Of a DNA stretch of 46,468 bases, positions 17,007-27,929 are shown piece by piece; position 1 is the first letter of the stretch; every line of letters starts with the position of its first letter. Origin of the DNA: Candidatus Handelsmanbacteria bacterium (GTDB taxonomy: Bacteria > Latescibacterota > UBA2968 > UBA8231); contig VGJS01000034.1 of the NCBI GenBank assembly GCA_016867395.1, positions 1-46,468 on the forward strand, given 5' to 3'. The notes under the pieces were generated by a model. That model ran no database searches. It was not told the DNA's origin and saw only the letters and a program-made list of their open reading frames with translations. Made by a program: the position numbers and the translations under genes.

Positions 17007-17864
17007 TCATCCCCCGACAAAGTCCCTGTAGATTGCCTCGGCGGTAGCGGCAGAGGGGGCCTGGTCGAGCAGGACGAAACCGTAGCGGAGGGCCAGCTCC
17101 TCCCCCTCCTTCACGGTCAAATCCCCTTCCATCAGCAGGCCGACGCCCAGGAGGTTGCGCCGCACAAACCAGGGAGTGGGATGGCGGGGGTTGCCGGGTT
17201 GGTCCATCATCACCACCCCGCCTCCACTCGCTCCGGCGGCGCTGACCCAACGGGCGCGCTGCCCCATGAGCTGCTCGTGGCCTTCCCGCCCTTCGCTGTC
17301 GCGGTGCTGTGCATCAGCAAAGGGCGGTCCCAGCCGCAACTCGAGGCCGCTGTACCGGGCCGCCCGCGAGGCCCCTAACACCAGCGGCCCTCCCATCGGT
17401 TGGATGCGGGTCTCGATGGTCCACAGGTATCCCGGCGCCTCCTGCTTGCGGAAGGTGTAGGTGCGCAATTCCTCTGCCATCACCCGGTCCTGCGGGTCCA
17501 GCCATTCCAGCTTTTCCCGGATGCTGACCTCGCCGGCCTCCACCCGCTCCCCGACAAAATCCAGATGCCGCTGCACCCCGTGGCTGCCCTCCACCATCTC
17601 GTACCTGCCCTTCTCCGGCAGGTACCAAGGACCGCCCCACAGGTTGGCGCCGTTGGCGTGGACCCAGCCGAAGTACAGGCCCGTGTGCCAGGGGTGGTCG
17701 GCGGGCCGGTACTCGGTCACCAGCCCACCCGAGGGGGTGTAGATGGGAGCGAAGCAGGGCTTGGGGGATTCGCTGCGCGGCAATTCCTCGCAGGCCCGGT
17801 ACAGGGCCACCAGCCGCTCCCCGTCGCGGAGTTCAAAGCCCAGGCAGTTCTCGCGCAGTTCCAC
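17007..17864 (-). CDS. DUF6807/PmoA-family protein
   Basis: A 285-residue protein of the family first labelled PmoA and now DUF6807. The N-terminal half has the hallmark segments PIYTPSGGLVTEYRPADHPWHTGLYFGWVHANGANLWGG. Later come WTIETRIQP, YSGLELRL, an MMDQPGNPRHPTPWFVR segment and a C-terminal LRYGFVLLD. The His-rich DHPWHTG stretch and the overall beta-rich sequence suggest a sugar-binding, supersandwich-like fold, as often predicted for this family. No enzymatic activity is established. It starts with GTG 2 nt after the UDP-xylose synthase gene, so it is the last gene of a nucleotide-sugar operon. That hints at a role in carbohydrate handling. No signal peptide is seen. Confidence 0.8.
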   Translation of the reverse strand: MELRENCLGFELRDGERLVALYRACEELPRSESPKPCFAPIYTPSGGLVTEYRPADHPWHTGLYFGWVHANGANLWGGPWYLPEKGRYEMVEGSHGVQRHLDFVGERVEAGEVSIREKLEWLDPQDRVMAEELRTYTFRKQEAPGYLWTIETRIQPMGGPLVLGASRAARYSGLELRLGPPFADAQHRDSEGREGHEQLMGQRARWVSAAGASGGGVVMMDQPGNPRHPTPWFVRRNLLGVGLLMEGDLTVKEGEELALRYGFVLLDQAPSAATAEAIYRDFVGG

Positions 17865-17866
17865 CC

Positions 17867-18796
17867 TCAGCGGTGCTCCCTGAACCAGGCGATGGTGCGC
17901 TTCAGCCCTTCCTTAGGAGTCACCTTCGGCTCCCAGCCCAGCTCCTTGCGCGCCCGGCTGATGTCGGGCAGGCGCTGCTGGGGGTCGTCGGCGGGCAGGG
18001 GCTTGAAGGCGATGCGGCTCTTGCTGCCGGTGAGGGTGAGGATCTTCTCGGCCAACTGCTTCATCGTCAGCTCGAAGGGGTTGCCGATATTGACCGGCAC
18101 GTTGAGCGAGGACTGCATCAGCCGGTGGATGCCATCGACCAGGTCGGCCACGTACCCGATGCTGCGGGTCTGGCTGCCGTCCCCGTACACGGTGAGATTC
18201 TCGCCGGCCAGGGCCTGGCTGATGAAGTTGGGGATGGCCCGGCCGTCGTCGAGCCGCATCCGCTCCCCGTAGGTGTTGAAGATGCGCACGATGCGGGTAT
18301 CGATGCCGTGCAGGCGGTGGTAGGCCATGGTCATGGACTCGGCGAAGCGCTTGGCCTCGTCGTACACCCCGCGGATGCCGATGGGGTTGACGTTGCCCCA
18401 GTAGTCCTCGTGCTGCGGGTGGACCTGGGGGTCGCCGTACACCTCGGAGGTGGAGGCCAGCAGGTACCTGGCCCCCTTGACCCTGGCCAGGCCCAGGGTC
18501 TTGTGGGTGCCCAGGGCCCCCACCTTTAGGATGCGGATGCCCAACCGCTCGAAGTCGGGCGGGCTGGCCGGGCTGGCAAAGTGGAGGATAAAATCCAGGG
18601 GCCCGTCCACATGGATGAAGTTGGTGACGTCATACTGGATGAAGCTGAACTTGGGTTTGCCGAAGTGCCTGGCCACGTTGTCGGCCCTGCCGGTGAGCAG
18701 GTTGTCCATGCAGATGACTTCGCAGTTCTTCTCCAGGAAGTAGTCACACAGGTGCGAGCCGATGAAACCGGCCCCGCCAGTGATCAGTAGGCGCAT
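17867..18796 (-). CDS. UDP-glucuronate decarboxylase (UDP-xylose synthase), SDR family
   Basis: A 309-residue extended short-chain dehydrogenase. The NAD-binding motif is [10 protein letters not shown] at residues 7-16, and the active site has the TSEVYGDP motif (residues 116-123) plus YDEAK (Tyr145, Lys149). The run [11 protein letters not shown] ... [11 protein letters not shown] is diagnostic of UDP-xylose synthases, which convert UDP-glucuronate to UDP-xylose in the cytoplasm for glycan synthesis. In homologues the residue before RGVYDE is usually Pro; here it is Ile. The ATG at 18796 has AAAGGAG upstream; the longer frame overlaps the epimerase gene and is rejected. It sits between a UDP-GlcNAc epimerase and a DUF6807 gene. 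Confidence 0.92.
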   Translation of the reverse strand: MRLLITGGAGFIGSHLCDYFLEKNCEVICMDNLLTGRADNVARHFGKPKFSFIQYDVTNFIHVDGPLDFILHFASPASPPDFERLGIRILKVGALGTHKTLGLARVKGARYLLASTSEVYGDPQVHPQHEDYWGNVNPIGIRGVYDEAKRFAESMTMAYHRLHGIDTRIVRIFNTYGERMRLDDGRAIPNFISQALAGENLTVYGDGSQTRSIGYVADLVDGIHRLMQSSLNVPVNIGNPFELTMKQLAEKILTLTGSKSRIAFKPLPADDPQQRLPDISRARKELGWEPKVTPKEGLKRTIAWFREHR

Positions 18797-18824
18797 ATCT
18801 GCTCCTTTATCTTTTTTATCTTCT

Positions 18825-19937
18825 TTACCTCCTTCTAATGCCCTGCCGCAACACCTCGGCGATACGCCCGGCCGCCCGCCCGTCCCACAAGTCGGGGACC
18901 GGGTAGGTCTTTCGCTCCTCCTGGTCGAGGATCCCCAGGGCGACCTCAACGATGCGCTCCGGGTCGCAGCCCACCAGGGTGTTGCTGCCCTGGGTGATGG
19001 TGACGGGCCGCTCGGTGCTCTCGCGCAGGGTCAGGCAAGGCACCTGCAGCACCGTGGTCTCCTCCTGAATACCCCCCGAGTCGGTCAGCACCAGCCGCGC
19101 CGCCCCCTGCAGGCACAACATGTCGAGGTACCCTGCCGGCTCGGTTAGGCGCAGCCCCGGGGTGTGCTCCAGGCGGGGACTCAGGCCAAAGCGCTCGACG
19201 TTCTTGCGGGTGCGCGGGTGGACCAGAAAAACCAGGGGCAGGCGCCGGGCGATGCGGGCCAGGGCGTCGAGGATACCGGCCAGGGTCTGCGGATCCTCTA
19301 CATTGGATTGGCGGTGGAGCGTGACCAGGCCGTACCGGCCCGGCTCCAGGCCCAACTCCCGCAGGATGGCCGAAGCCTGTGCGCGTTCCCGCAGCCGCAG
19401 CAGGGTGTCGATCATCACGTTGCCCACCCGGAAGATACTGGTGGCCGGCACATGCTCGGCCAGGAGATTGGCGTCCGCATCCGCCGAGTAGGTGAAGAGC
19501 AGGTCCGAGAGGGCGTCGATGGCCAGGCGGTTGAGTTCCTCGGGAAGGCGCCGGTCCCCGCTGCGCAGGCCGGCCTCCACGTGGGCCACGGGCAGGTCGC
19601 GCTGGGCCGCGGCCAGGATGCAGGCCAGGGTGGAGGTCACGTCCCCCACCACCAGCACCAGGTCGGGCCGCTCCTTTGCCAGCACCGGGGCAAACTTGAG
19701 CAGGATGTCGGCGGTCTGGGCCGAGGCCCCCTCGCCCTGGGCCCCCAGGTAGCAGTCGGGGGCGGGCATCTCCAACTCCTCGAAAAAGATATGCGACATC
19801 CGGTAGTCGTAGTGCTGGCCGGTGTGCACCAAGAGCGGGGCGAAGTCCACTGGAGAGCGGCGCAATTCGGCCAGAATGGGGGCCACCTTCATGAAGTTGG
19901 GCCGCGTGCCGGCCACGACGACGATCTTCAGCGCCAT
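18825..19937 (-). CDS. wecB: Non-hydrolysing UDP-N-acetylglucosamine 2-epimerase
   Basis: A 370-residue WecB/MnaA-type enzyme that interconverts UDP-GlcNAc and UDP-ManNAc for surface polysaccharide synthesis. Landmarks are [13 protein letters not shown] at the N-terminus, [48 protein letters not shown] and [10 protein letters not shown] with the following [10 protein letters not shown], all typical of the fold and active site. The length matches the family. It is the first gene of a three-gene minus-strand group with UDP-xylose synthase (28 nt downstream) and a DUF6807 protein. No Shine-Dalgarno is visible before the ATG, and a TATATT box ends only 8 nt upstream, so translation may be leaderless. 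Confidence 0.95.
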   Translation of the reverse strand: MALKIVVVAGTRPNFMKVAPILAELRRSPVDFAPLLVHTGQHYDYRMSHIFFEELEMPAPDCYLGAQGEGASAQTADILLKFAPVLAKERPDLVLVVGDVTSTLACILAAAQRDLPVAHVEAGLRSGDRRLPEELNRLAIDALSDLLFTYSADADANLLAEHVPATSIFRVGNVMIDTLLRLRERAQASAILRELGLEPGRYGLVTLHRQSNVEDPQTLAGILDALARIARRLPLVFLVHPRTRKNVERFGLSPRLEHTPGLRLTEPAGYLDMLCLQGAARLVLTDSGGIQEETTVLQVPCLTLRESTERPVTITQGSNTLVGCDPERIVEVALGILDQEERKTYPVPDLWDGRAAGRIAEVLRQGIRRR

Positions 19938-19945
19938 ACCAAGTC

Positions 19946-19974
19946 AATATAGAGGGGGGCCGAGGGCGGAGCAA
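19946..19974 (-). promoter_or_regulatory. Candidate promoter of the wecB operon
   Basis: On the minus strand TATATT (19946-19951) lies 17 nt after a weak -35, TTGCTC (19969-19974). The predicted start of transcription falls at the wecB ATG, suggesting a leaderless mRNA. Confidence 0.35.
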
Positions 19975-20137
19975 TCGCCGGCCCCATATGTGCCCGGCCT
20001 ATGAGCAGACAGAGGGCCGAGACCCTCTACACCCGCAAAGGTTTTGGACTTCGCTGCTCCGGCTGAAGGCCAGAAAGCTCGATAAATAGGATAAAAACTG
20101 CGACTGTTTCATTAATATAAAAGGGCTTTTTCTATCG

Positions 20138-20166
20138 TTGACTTTTGCTTTTCAAATCCCTAAGTT
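20138..20166 (+). promoter_or_regulatory. Candidate promoter of dnaE
   Basis: TTGACT (20138-20143) is followed after 17 nt by TAAGTT (20161-20166), a good -35 with a weak -10. It reads toward dnaE, whose start codon lies about 107 nt downstream of the -10 box. Confidence 0.35.
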
Positions 20167-20272
20167 AGACGCCGTACTCCCCCCACATCGCGTTGCTGGC
20201 ACCAGCCCCCGGCGAGGGTTGCGCTGAAGACTTTTGTTGTCCTCTGGCGTTTCTCCACCTGTATAGAGTCCC

Positions 20273-23769
<3,497 letters not shown>

Positions 23770-23773
<4 letters not shown>

Positions 23774-23797
23774 CAGGCCGCTGCTGCCCACTAAATT
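23770..23797 (+). promoter_or_regulatory. Candidate promoter of the TlpA-like gene, overlapping the dnaE stop
   Basis: TTGACA (23770-23775) overlaps the dnaE TGA stop. After 16 nt comes TAAATT (23792-23797). Transcription would start about 23 nt before the thioredoxin-like gene. Confidence 0.4.
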
Positions 23798-23827
23798 CAC
23801 CGACATCCCCCCTTCCCCAGAGAACTC

Positions 23828-24340
23828 ATGCGCCTGTTCCTTCCCTTGTTTCTGGCCCTGTTGGCCGCCGGCTGCGCCCCGCGCGAGAACACCCCTCCCC
23901 AGACCGCCAAGGACGCCCCCCTCCCCCTGGCCGAGGGTTTCAGGGTGGAGAACTACCAGGGCAAGGTCCTGCTCCTCAACTTTTGGACCACCTGGTGCCC
24001 CCCCTGCCGGGGCGAGTTGCCGGACCTGGTTCGCCTGCACCGCGACTTCGACGCCGGCAAGGTGGCGGTGGTGGGCATTTCCATCGATGACCGCGGCACC
24101 TTTGAGGAAATCCAGGCCAAGCTGCGCCAGGCCCTCAGCCAGTACCGGATCGAGTACCCGGTGTACTTCGACAGCAAGATGGAACTCTACCAGGCTTTCG
24201 GCGCCTTCCCGGCCATCCCCACCACCTTCCTCATCGACGCCCAGGGCCAGGTGCGCAAGGTCTACGAAGGGGCCCGCTCCTACGCCGCCTTCGCCCAGGA
24301 CATCCAGGCCCTGCTGGACGGCAAAAAAATAGAGGGGTGA
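23828..24340 (+). CDS. TlpA-like thioredoxin-fold lipoprotein
   Basis: A 170-residue exported thiol-disulfide protein. The signal peptide MRLFLPLFLALLAAGC ends in a clear lipobox, so Cys16 should be lipidated and the protein anchored on the periplasmic side. The thioredoxin domain has FWTTWCPPC with redox-active Cys57 and Cys60, an SIDDRG strand and the cis-Pro loop FPAIPTTFLIDAQG. TlpA/ResA proteins reduce disulfides for cytochrome c maturation or repair oxidised periplasmic proteins. No cytochrome gene is nearby, so the partner is unknown. It starts 54 nt after dnaE and ends convergently with the unknown 98-residue gene. Its last codons overlap that gene's terminator. Confidence 0.92.
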   Translation: MRLFLPLFLALLAAGCAPRENTPPQTAKDAPLPLAEGFRVENYQGKVLLLNFWTTWCPPCRGELPDLVRLHRDFDAGKVAVVGISIDDRGTFEEIQAKLRQALSQYRIEYPVYFDSKMELYQAFGAFPAIPTTFLIDAQGQVRKVYEGARSYAAFAQDIQALLDGKKIEG

Positions 24341-24361
24341 TCCGCAGCGGATCACCCCTCT
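24322..24361 (-). terminator. Intrinsic terminator for the leftward genes
   Basis: A perfect 15-bp stem (24331-24345 with 24347-24361) followed on the minus strand by ATTTTTTT forms a strong intrinsic terminator for transcription of the 98-residue gene. The U-tract and half the stem are inside the 3' end of the convergent TlpA-like gene. In the plus direction there is no U-tract. Confidence 0.88.
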
Positions 24362-24382
24362 GGCATCTGACTGTTGCCGGTC

Positions 24383-24679
24383 CTAGCTGGCGTATTCCCC
24401 TATAATTCCCTTGCCATGGCGCTTGACCAGCACCTCGCGGAATTTTTGCAGGCTCGTGCCGGCCCGCAGGTGCTCGATCATCGCCTTCTTCGACATCACC
24501 ATCATTGTGCCGGTGGTGTAATCCGGGAAGCGGCTGAAGCTGTTGCCCACCTTCTCGCCGGTGAGGCAGCACTTGGTTTCCACGTCCAACTCGCGCTGCG
24601 ACCCGGGGTCGAAGGAAAAGTCGGTAAGTTCTTCTTCTTCGCCGCCGCCGGCCACCGGCGGCATTCTCTCTTCTTCCAT
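24383..24679 (-). CDS. Conserved-looking 98-residue protein of unknown function
   Basis: I do not recognise this protein. It is preceded by a strong AGGAAGGA ribosome site, starts with ATG and ends 21 nt before a strong terminator, so it is very likely a real gene. The first 20 residues are acidic and Gly-rich (GGGEEEEL). The rest looks globular: a paired cysteine (ETKCCLTGEKVG), an aromatic/Arg stretch (SFSRFPDYTTG), a Met-rich strand (TMMVMSK) and a basic C-terminus (KRHGKGIIGEYAS). No signal peptide or membrane segment is seen. It lies 65 nt downstream of methionine aminopeptidase on the same strand and is probably co-transcribed with it. One CC pair alone is not enough to call a metal site. 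Confidence 0.75.
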   Translation of the reverse strand: MEEERMPPVAGGGEEEELTDFSFDPGSQRELDVETKCCLTGEKVGNSFSRFPDYTTGTMMVMSKKAMIEHLRAGTSLQKFREVLVKRHGKGIIGEYAS

Positions 24680-24744
24680 GGCGCTTCCTTCCTGTTGGGG
24701 GACCAGGGATGCAAATATACGCCAAGCCCTCGAAAGTGCAAGGG

Positions 24745-25506
24745 CTAGAATGGCAGATCCTCAAACCGCGACAGCACCTTGGGCCCCTCGGGCGTCACCG
24801 CCACCGTGTGCTCGAACTGGGCCGATAGGGAGCCGTCGAGGGTGACGGCGGTCCAGTCATCGTCGAGCACCCGCACCTCCGGGCCGCCCTGGTTGACCAT
24901 CGGCTCCACGGTGAAGACCGCACCCGGTTCGATCTTCCAGCCCGTGTGCGGGCGGCCGAAGTGGAGCAGTTGCGGCTCCTCGTGGAAGGCCCGGCCAATG
25001 CCGTGGCCGCAGAAGTCGCGCACGATGGAGAACCCCTGGCCCTCCACAAAGCTCTGGATGGCGTGCCCCACATCTCCCATGCGCTCGCCTACCTGCGCGG
25101 CCCGGATGCCCCGTTCCATGGCCTGGCGGGTGACCTCCAGCAGCCGGCGGGCCTGGGGGCTGCCCTCCCCCACGATCAGGGAGACGTTCATATCCCCGTG
25201 GTACCCCTCTTTTTTGACGGCGATGTCCACCGACAGCAGGTCCCCTTCCTGCAACACCCTTTTGCCGGGAATGCCGTGGACCACCTCGTCGTTGACGGAG
25301 ATGCAGATGCTGCCCGGGTAGCCTTTGTAGCCCTTGGCGCTGGGCACCCCACCCCGCTTGCGGATATAGGTCTCGGCCACCTGGTCCAGCCGGAGGGTGG
25401 TGACCCCGGGGGCCACCGCCTCCGTGACCTTGATCAGGGCTTCGGCAGCGATGCGGCAACTGGCGCGGATCTTCTGGATCTCGCGGGAGGACTTGAGGTG
25501 TACCAT
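24745..25506 (-). CDS. map: Methionine aminopeptidase, type I
   Basis: A 253-residue cytosolic metalloprotease that removes the initiator Met from new proteins. The substrate-site His77 is in DEVVHGIP. The five metal ligands are visible: Asp94 (LSVDIA), Asp105 (YHGDMN), His168 (CGHGIG), Glu201 (TVEPM) and Glu232 (FEHTV). The N-terminus MVHLKSSREIQKIR is typical of the family, which supports ATG at 25506 rather than a TTG 48 nt upstream. It has no N-terminal SH3-like extension. Type I is indicated by the absence of the type-II insert. A large palindromic element lies in its upstream region. Confidence 0.97.
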   Translation of the reverse strand: MVHLKSSREIQKIRASCRIAAEALIKVTEAVAPGVTTLRLDQVAETYIRKRGGVPSAKGYKGYPGSICISVNDEVVHGIPGKRVLQEGDLLSVDIAVKKEGYHGDMNVSLIVGEGSPQARRLLEVTRQAMERGIRAAQVGERMGDVGHAIQSFVEGQGFSIVRDFCGHGIGRAFHEEPQLLHFGRPHTGWKIEPGAVFTVEPMVNQGGPEVRVLDDDWTAVTLDGSLSAQFEHTVAVTPEGPKVLSRFEDLPF

Positions 25507-25555
25507 TGTTGTTTGCTCTTTAGAGTCCCTGACATAAGGATATTCGTCGGCCAAA

Positions 25556-25657
25556 GCGCGAGCGAGAGGTGCAAGGGCAAGGCGCCCGAAGCAGGCGTAT
25601 TAAATCACCAATACGCCCAATAAGGGCAACGCAGTCCATTGCGCCTCGCAGCCGCGC
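25556..25657. repeat. Imperfect palindromic element of about 100 nt
   Basis: A long inverted repeat lies upstream of map. The inner hairpin has perfect 8-bp arms GGCGTATT (25594-25601) and AATACGCC (25610-25617) around an 8-nt loop. The outer arms continue as GCGCG...GCGAGAGGTGCAA and its counterpart from TTGCGCCTCGCAGCCGCGC. The two arms correspond over about 46-48 nt, with mismatches in between. It has no coding content and looks like a dispersed palindromic or MITE-like element, or a large structured RNA. No second copy was noticed in this window, so repetition across the genome is inferred, not shown. Confidence 0.5.
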
Positions 25658-25755
25658 GACGCCAGAAGGTCATTTTGTTTGGGGTTGTTAATTATTGACC
25701 AAGATCGGCCTTTGGCTTTCAGCCTGTCAAGACCATCCACTGCGAAAGGACCGCC

Positions 25756-26568
25756 ATGAGCGCCCTCCAATACTGCCTCAACACCAGCACCATCCGCCCC
25801 GCTTCCCTGATGGACAAGATCCGCGTCGCCGGCCTTGCCGGGTACCGGGCTATCGAGCTGTGGAACGACGACCTGACGGCTCATGTGCAGGGGGGCGGCA
25901 GCCTGGCCGAGGTGCGCCGCGCCCTCGACGATCAGGGCCTGGAGGTGCCCACGGTCATTGCCGCCTTCGGCTGGCTCGAATCCACCGGCCCGGCCCACCA
26001 GCGCGCCCTCGACGAAACCAGGCGCCGCTTGGAGCAGGCCGCTGCGGTGGGCGCCCGCCACCTCATCGCCAGCCCGGCCACCGACCCCTGCGACCTGTCC
26101 GCAGGCGGGGCGCACTACCGCGAACTTCTCGAACTGGGCCGCCAGCACGGGGTGACGCCCGCAATGGAGTATCTGGGCTTCGTCGGCAGCGTCTACACCA
26201 TTGCCCAGGGCTGGAGGATCGTGCAGGACGCCGCCCACCCGGACGCCTGCCTGATCATGGACCCCTTCCACATCCTGCGTGGCGGCTCGCCCCTGGCCGA
26301 CATCGCCCTAGTGCCCGGCGGGAAGGTGGCCATCTGGCACTGGAACGACGTGCCCGGCACCAAGCCGGTCGGGCAGCAGGCCGACGAGGACCGGGTGCTG
26401 CCCGGCGATGGGGTCGGGCCGCTGAAGGAGATCGAGCGCCTGGCCCTGCAGCAGGGGTACCGGGGCTTTGTCTCACTCGAACTCTTCAACCCCGCCCTGT
26501 GGCAATGCGACCCCGAGGAGGTGGCCCGCCTCGGCATGGAGAAGATGAAAGCCTACTTCGCCGGCTGA
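25756..26568 (+). CDS. Sugar phosphate isomerase/epimerase-like TIM barrel
   Basis: A 270-residue protein of the xylose-isomerase-like TIM barrel superfamily (AP endonuclease 2 fold). The metal ligands expected for this fold are visible: Glu138 (PAMEYLGF), Asp169 and His172 (LIMDPFHI), His195 (IWHWND) and Glu242 (VSLELF). Such enzymes isomerise or epimerise sugars, inositols or hydroxy-acids using a divalent metal. The start has AAAGGA 8 nt upstream. It stands alone, downstream of the palindromic element and upstream of a decayed gene. With the galactonate-dehydratase-like enzyme and glcDE a few kilobases away, a sugar or sugar-acid pathway is plausible but unproven. Exact substrate unknown. 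Confidence 0.88.
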   Translation: MSALQYCLNTSTIRPASLMDKIRVAGLAGYRAIELWNDDLTAHVQGGGSLAEVRRALDDQGLEVPTVIAAFGWLESTGPAHQRALDETRRRLEQAAAVGARHLIASPATDPCDLSAGGAHYRELLELGRQHGVTPAMEYLGFVGSVYTIAQGWRIVQDAAHPDACLIMDPFHILRGGSPLADIALVPGGKVAIWHWNDVPGTKPVGQQADEDRVLPGDGVGPLKEIERLALQQGYRGFVSLELFNPALWQCDPEEVARLGMEKMKAYFAG

Positions 26569-26583
26569 TTTTTGCCTTGGCTG

Positions 26584-27340
26584 CGGGGCACTTCGCTCTT
26601 TTTTGTGGACATCCCCACCGCACCTGGCCAGCTTCAGGGAAAAAGACCCCTGAGCGCTTTTGCCGGACGTCGCTTGTCTCGACCTGAAGACCGGCGAGCA
26701 GAAGACCACGTTCTTCTTCATGCTCAACGCCTTCCTGTGTTCGCGCCTGGACACCGACCAGGACTCAGCCGGGGACGAGAGGAGGTCAATACCTACCTGG
26801 CCCACCTGCTCCTGTCGCTGGCCGACGGCCGCTTCTATACCGAGCACACCGAGGTGCTGGGCGCGACCTCGGCCGAGGTCTTTGCCAAGGCCGAGGAGGA
26901 GGACACCCCGCGCCACAAGGTCCAGGTCTACCGGGCCACCGCCGACCACCGCTTGGTCTCCTTTGGGGTGTTCAGCGGAGCCGGGGAACGCCAGTCCCTG
27001 TAATGGCGGACCACGATCAACCCGGTCTTTCACCTGGAAGAGGCTCAGCAGTATACCAGTGGGCCGCCCTTTTCGGCAACCGCCCTCCCTCCCGCTACCG
27101 GGGCCTGTCCCTGGAAAGATCGGCGCGCATTTCGCACTCTACTGTATGGTGCTGCCCCACCTGACCGCCAACTACCTCCAGCTCGTGCCCCGCCTGAGCC
27201 CTGGACAGGCCTGCCACCTGGAGCGGAAGGCCCATCAGGCCGCCCAGCCCTTCATCCGGGAGGAGGCTCTCAATCGCCGGCTGGACGCCTACATCCAGTG
27301 GCAGACCCCCGGGGGCGCCGAGCACCGCCGAATTTTTTAG
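26584..27340 (+). pseudogene. Decayed gene of unknown function with frameshifts and a stop
   Basis: Coding-like sequence continues here but in changing frames. One frame gives VACLDLKTGEQKTTFFFMLN (from about 26666) and then runs out. At about 26779-26782 the reading passes to another frame, EEVNTYLAHLLLSLADGRFY, through HRLVSFGVFSG, which ends at a TAA at 27001-27003. After the stop the same frame continues WRTTINPVFHLEEAQQYTSG. The reading then returns to the first frame for KIGAHFALYCMVLPHLTANY to a stop at 27340. I do not recognise the family, and no signal peptide is seen. At least two indels and one stop codon suggest a dead gene of roughly 240 residues. Sequencing error in one place could explain part of this but not all. 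Confidence 0.65.
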
Positions 27341-27427
27341 GAAGCGTGCAGCCGAAACGGGCAGGTGGACCCGGCCTTCGATCCGGCGCGTTTAAGTGGG
27401 GGGATCGCCGGCTGAGAGGCCCCGGCC

Positions 27428-27928
27428 TCACAGACCCAGGATCTCCCGCGTCACCCTGGGCAGCAGGTGCCAGTCGCGCAGCTCGTAGCGGTTGCCGTCC
27501 ACGTCCTCGACCAGCGCCCGGTACCAGGAGAAGGGCCGGATGCTGGTGCGGATGCCGCGGATCTCCAGCCGGCGCGGGCCGCGGCTGGTCTCCACCTCCA
27601 TGAAGACCACCCCGAACTCCTCGCCGATTTCGTGGATCTGGGTGATAACGGGGCGGAAGTAGATCTTGTCCAGTTCCTCGCGCAGAAGCTGCTGGCTCTG
27701 GGCGTCCAGCAGCGCCGGGTTTTCGAGCAGCCCCAGCTCGGCTCCGTCGGCCAGGAAGAAGCCGATGTAGCGGTCGGCCGCCTCCAGCGGAAAGGCCCGC
27801 CGCACCTCCACCCCCTGATGCTCCTGCCCGCCCACCTGCACCACCAGGTTGCCCCGCACTGAGCGGGCAAAGCGCAGTTGGCCTGGGTCCAGCAGGTGGT
27901 CGGCGTAGTTGTGGCCGCGGTCTTCCAT
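27428..27928 (-). CDS. DUF1854 protein paired with an ABC exporter
   Basis: A 166-residue soluble protein matching the DUF1854 family: VEVRRAFPLEAADRYIGFFLADGAELG at the N-terminal half and LREELDKIYFRPVITQIHEIGEEFG ... FMEVETSRGPRRLEIRG, ending with ISWYR-like SWYRALVEDVDGNRYELRDW. It starts 1 nt after the stop of the ABC transporter with GAGGG upstream, so the two are translationally coupled. In other bacteria DUF1854 is found beside ABC transporters, and some database families label the pair cyanophycin-metabolism associated; no cyanophycin genes are visible here. The biochemical role is unknown. It may be a partner or regulator of the exporter. Confidence 0.8.
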   Translation of the reverse strand: MEDRGHNYADHLLDPGQLRFARSVRGNLVVQVGGQEHQGVEVRRAFPLEAADRYIGFFLADGAELGLLENPALLDAQSQQLLREELDKIYFRPVITQIHEIGEEFGVVFMEVETSRGPRRLEIRGIRTSIRPFSWYRALVEDVDGNRYELRDWHLLPRVTREILGL

Positions 27929-27929
27929 C

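Larger units (their letters stand above)
19938..20272. other. Divergent intergenic region between wecB and dnaE
   Basis: This 335-nt region separates two divergent genes. It holds candidate promoters for both directions and a 6-bp hairpin (AGAGGG/CCCTCT) in about 20014-20031. There is an AT-rich tract around 20110-20160. No RNA gene or open frame with recognisable content was found. A very long open frame antisense to dnaE ends in this region and is treated as a shadow. Confidence 0.5.
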
